This document shows positions 61,422 through 64,000 of a stretch of 64,000 nucleotides of DNA, one piece after another; the first letter of the stretch is position 1; each line of letters begins with the position of its first letter. The notes beneath the pieces were generated by a model. The model was not told the origin of the DNA. It ran no database searches and saw only the letters and a list, made by a program, of their open reading frames with translations. Origin of the DNA: Actinoalloteichus hoggarensis (GTDB lineage Bacteria; Actinomycetota; Actinomycetes; Mycobacteriales; Pseudonocardiaceae); NCBI RefSeq assembly GCF_002234535.1, contig NZ_CP022521.1, positions 2,480,001 through 2,544,000 of the forward strand, read 5' to 3'. The translations under genes and the position numbers were made by a program.

Positions 61422-61782
61422 CCGGCGCTCACGCCGGCCGCACGACTCGCAGGCTCCTCGGCGGCGCCGCCACCGCACCACGGTGGCGGCGCCGCCGTCC
61501 GTCTGCGTCCTCGCTGTGCGTCCCGCCCGCTCGCTCCCCGCGCTGCGGCCAGAGGTCGGATGGATGGCCGGAGGGGGTCAGCGCCGTTGTCGGCGCGCCG
61601 CTCCGGTGGATACGGTGCGTCGAATCTCGTTTCCCCCGACCGATGATGGTTAGCGTGAACGTGATCGTGGGGTTGTGCGGCCAGGTCGTCGGCGCCGGAG
61701 CCGAAGCCGCAGATCCTGCTCCACGCCGCAGTCTGAGCTCAGTCATCGGACCTGTGCCGGTTCCCGAGAACGGAGACCACGA
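61422..61782. other. Intergenic region with terminator and fucosidase promoter
   Basis: 361 bases. A strong terminator occupies 61460-61496. The segment 61610-61665 is less GC-rich and includes TAGCGT (61651 region) that may be a -10 for the fucosidase gene. Confidence 0.45.
61460..61496 (+). terminator. 16-bp hairpin terminator after the binding-lipoprotein gene
   Basis: Perfect stem GGCGGCGCCGCCACCG / CGGTGGCGGCGCCGCC (61460-61475 and 61481-61496) with loop CACCA, the strongest hairpin in the window. Confidence 0.88.
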
Positions 61783-63063
61783 ATGAGCTCCCGATCCACC
61801 GCCCGAACCGACTGGTTCACCGAGGCCCGCTTCGGGTTGTTCGTGCACTGGGGCCTCTACTCGCTGGCGGCTCGACACGAATGGGTGAAGCTGCGCGAGC
61901 GTCTCGGCGACGAGCACTACGATCGGTACGTCGAGCAGTTCCGGGCCGACCGGTACGACCCGAGGCAGTGGGCCGCCGACGCCAAGGCCGCCGGGATGCG
62001 GTACGCGGTGCTCACCAGCAAGCATCACGAAGGCTTCTGCCTGTGGGACTCCGCCCTGACCGAGTACAAGGCCACCGCCACCCCTGCGGCCAGAGACGTG
62101 CTCGCCGAGTTCGTCGACGCCTTCCGTGCCGAGGGGCTGCGGGTCGGCTTCTACTACTCGCTGATCGACTGGCACCACCCGGACTACCCGCTCGACTGGA
62201 TGCACCCGGCGTGGCGAAGCGGTGTGGAGCCCGGCGGAGATCTGCCGAGCTACGTCGACTACCTGCACGGACAGGTGCGCGAGCTGATCACCGACCATCG
62301 GCCCGACATCCTGTGGTTCGACTTCTCCTTCCCCGAGTTCCCGCCTGAGGAGGGCGCACCGGGTAAGGGACGCGACGACTGGCAGTCGGCTCGGCTGGTC
62401 GAGATGATCCGCGAGCTGGATCCCGACGTGCTGCTCAACGACCGGCTCGACCTGCCCGGCAGCGCCGACTTCCGCACGCCCGAGGAGATGGAGCCGCACG
62501 TCGACCTGCGATCGGGCGAGCACAGCGTGCCGTGGGAGGCATGCCGGACGCTCAACGGATCATGGGGATACGCGCCGTCGTTCCAGCAGTGGCTGGACGC
62601 GGGACAGGTGTTGCGTCTCCTTGTCGACGGCGTCGCGAAGAACGGGAATCTGCTGCTCAACATCGGGCCCACCGGCAGGGGGGAGTTCGAGCCTCGGGCA
62701 AGGGAACTGCTGGCCGAGGTGGGCGAGTGGATGCGGCTGCACGGCGACTCCGTGCACGGCGCCGGGGCGAGCACCGTGGCCGCGCCGGCGGACTGTCGGA
62801 TGACTCAGGCGGGGGACCGGGTGTTCGTGCACCTGTTCGCCTGGCCCGCGGGGCGACTCGTCATCGAGGGGTTGGCGGGCAGACTGCGCTACGCCTCCTT
62901 CCTGCACGACGGGGCGGAGGTGCCGTTCACGGAGGTGCGCGGCTGGACCGCCGACGTGCCGCACCGCGTCGCGCCGGGGCCGGAAGGCTCCGTGGTGCTC
63001 ACCCTGCCCGCCCGGCGACCGGACTCAGCCGTCCCCGTCATCGAGCTGAGCCTGCGTTCGTAG
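61783..63063 (+). CDS. Glycoside hydrolase family 29 alpha-L-fucosidase
   Basis: 426 residues from ATG 61783 (GGAG upstream). GH29 features: W-F-T-E-A-R-F-G-L-F-V-H-W-G at the start, Y-A-V-L-T-S-K-H-H-E-G-F, Y-Y-S-L-I-D-W-H-H, the nucleophile Asp in I-L-W-F-D, and N-G-N-L-L-L-N-I-G-P-T-G-R-G. A C-terminal beta domain follows (about 345-426). No signal peptide, so it acts inside the cell. Its 3' end overlaps the convergent GntR gene by 39 bases; that regulator is a likely controller. Confidence 0.94.
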   Translation: MSSRSTARTDWFTEARFGLFVHWGLYSLAARHEWVKLRERLGDEHYDRYVEQFRADRYDPRQWAADAKAAGMRYAVLTSKHHEGFCLWDSALTEYKATATPAARDVLAEFVDAFRAEGLRVGFYYSLIDWHHPDYPLDWMHPAWRSGVEPGGDLPSYVDYLHGQVRELITDHRPDILWFDFSFPEFPPEEGAPGKGRDDWQSARLVEMIRELDPDVLLNDRLDLPGSADFRTPEEMEPHVDLRSGEHSVPWEACRTLNGSWGYAPSFQQWLDAGQVLRLLVDGVAKNGNLLLNIGPTGRGEFEPRARELLAEVGEWMRLHGDSVHGAGASTVAAPADCRMTQAGDRVFVHLFAWPAGRLVIEGLAGRLRYASFLHDGAEVPFTEVRGWTADVPHRVAPGPEGSVVLTLPARRPDSAVPVIELSLRS

Positions 63064-63717
63064 CCAGCTTTCGACGCCGGCGACGTGCATCGTCATCGCG
63101 GCGGACGCCAGATCGGCTCGGCCCGCGCCGATGGCGTCCAGGATGGCGCGGTGCTCGGCGATCGTGCGCCGCACCGCTCCGTTCTCGGTCAGCCCGCGCC
63201 AGATCCTGGCGCGTTGGGTGCGGCTGGACACCGTCTCGATCAAGGAGACCAGCACCTCGTTGCCGCTGACCGCCGCGACCCGCCGATGGAATTCCAGGTC
63301 GTTGGCCAGCAGCTCGTCGACGGACGGCTGCTCGCCGAGATCGTCGAGCAGCGCCGCGAGATCGGCGATCTGCGCCTCGGTGGCCGACTGTGCGGCCAGT
63401 GAGGCCGCCGCGGACTCGAGGATGCGGCGCACCTCGAAGAACTGGAGCAGGCTGTCGTCGCGGTGCAGGTCGACGATGAAGCCCATGGCCTCCAGCAGCA
63501 CCGAGGGTTCCAGGCTCGTCACGTAGGTGCCGTCGCCCTGACGGACGTCCAGCACACGGATGAGCGAGAGCGCTCGGACCGCCTCGCGCAGCGAGTTGCG
63601 CGACAGTCCCAGTCGGTCGGCCAGATCGGCCTCCCTCGGCAGCCGGTCGCCGGGGCGCAGTTCACCGGAGACGATCATGCCGCGGATCTTGGTGATGGCC
63701 GTGTCGGTCAGCGACAC
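63025..63717 (-). CDS. GntR family regulator, FadR/FCD subfamily
   Basis: 230 residues from GTG 63717, with GGAGG eight bases upstream. Winged helix at about 3-70 (I-T-K-I-R-G-M-I, L-G-L-S-R-N-S-L-R-E-A-V-R) and an FCD domain with the Asp/His metal-ligand pattern (N-D-L-E-F-H-R-R, A-E-H-R-A, M-H-V-A-G). Overlap with the fucosidase gene and the sugar genes nearby suggest control by a sugar acid or related ligand. ATCA-N4-TGAT near the right end of the window could be its site. It does not resemble the catabolic-locus GntR closely beyond family level. Confidence 0.9.
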   Translation of the reverse strand: MSLTDTAITKIRGMIVSGELRPGDRLPREADLADRLGLSRNSLREAVRALSLIRVLDVRQGDGTYVTSLEPSVLLEAMGFIVDLHRDDSLLQFFEVRRILESAAASLAAQSATEAQIADLAALLDDLGEQPSVDELLANDLEFHRRVAAVSGNEVLVSLIETVSSRTQRARIWRGLTENGAVRRTIAEHRAILDAIGAGRADLASAAMTMHVAGVESWLRTQAQLDDGDG

Positions 63718-64000
63718 CTGTCGTTCCTCCGAGGTGCGGTGGGGGTGCGCTGGAGCGTACGGCAGCGGCCCGCCGCGGCGACACGGGCGGCGGGCCGGCC
63801 GTCGCGGCAGGCCGCGGGGCCGCCGGAGCCGTGTCGACCGAGGTCGTCCCCGGCGGCGGCCCATCCGGCGACACGGCGCCCCGGCGGCTCGGCGGCTCGG
63901 CGGGACAGGACGAGACCGGCATCGTCTCGGCTGATCGGCCGAACGGTCTACTCCCGACCATCAGACTTGATACATCCGATTAATTGCCGCTATCGGCCAG
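63718..64000. other. Right-edge promoter region
   Basis: 283 bases without a gene. The last 45 bases become AT-rich and contain ATCAGACTTGAT (63960-63971), a dyad of ATCA/TGAT, probably the operator/promoter of a gene beyond the window or of the GntR gene. Confidence 0.45.

Noticed and set aside
1-64000. tRNA, rRNA, CRISPR array, transposase or phage genes
   Set aside because: I looked for tRNA arms, regularly spaced repeats and integrase/transposase motifs and found none; a covariance-model search would be needed to exclude small RNAs.

Overview
This is 64 kb of high-GC DNA with strong third-position G/C preference, frequent GTG starts and purine-rich ribosome binding sites. Gene content (a GlnX-GlnH-PknG locus, a SigB/SigF-type sigma factor with actinobacterial RsbW-like partners, DUF6480/DUF4383/DUF6069-type small proteins) points to a filamentous actinomycete, probably of the Pseudonocardiaceae. 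I cannot name the genus from sequence alone. I found no rRNA, tRNA, CRISPR array, insertion sequence or prophage, so this reads as ordinary chromosome.

Layout. 0-8 kb: NfeD/SPFH membrane pair, two proteins of unknown function, an aldehyde dehydrogenase homologue that has lost catalytic residues, an OsmC protein, a TetR regulator and an alpha/beta hydrolase. 8.4-17.8 kb: a catabolic locus (amidase, D-2-hydroxyacid dehydrogenase, DUF3830 protein, two maleate-isomerase-like paralogues, GntR/FCD regulator, phosphotransferase, succinate-semialdehyde-type dehydrogenase, class III aminotransferase). It is held together by three copies of one operator, GATTGTCNACAATC, each placed at a promoter. 18.2-30.9 kb: a signalling locus joining the mycobacterial-type GlnX-GlnH-PknG sensor to a PP2C phosphatase, a vWA protein, a zinc-ribbon/FHA protein and a second, membrane-anchored Ser/Thr kinase. 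30.9-36 kb: a P-loop-less uridine-kinase-like protein, a PolA-like polymerase, a thiolase and a TerC membrane protein.

36-53.5 kb: a general-stress region. It encodes a SigB/SigF-type sigma factor, two RsbW-like ATPases and a STAS antagonist, interleaved with heptose-type sugar genes (GmhB, GT9, GT4), SRPBCC, DUF6480, BON, metallophosphoesterase, acetate kinase, a ClpC-like ATPase and several small or membrane proteins. Eight upstream regions here carry GNNT-N15/16-(G/T)GGTA(C/T/G), the promoter form known for actinobacterial SigB/SigF, so the block looks like the sigma factor next to its own regulon.

54-64 kb: carbohydrate genes (GH1 beta-glucosidase, Gfo/Idh/MocA oxidoreductase, ThuA-like protein, an unaccompanied sugar-binding lipoprotein, GH29 alpha-L-fucosidase, a second GntR/FCD regulator) with an extra methionine aminopeptidase. 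The window ends in the promoter region of a gene outside it.
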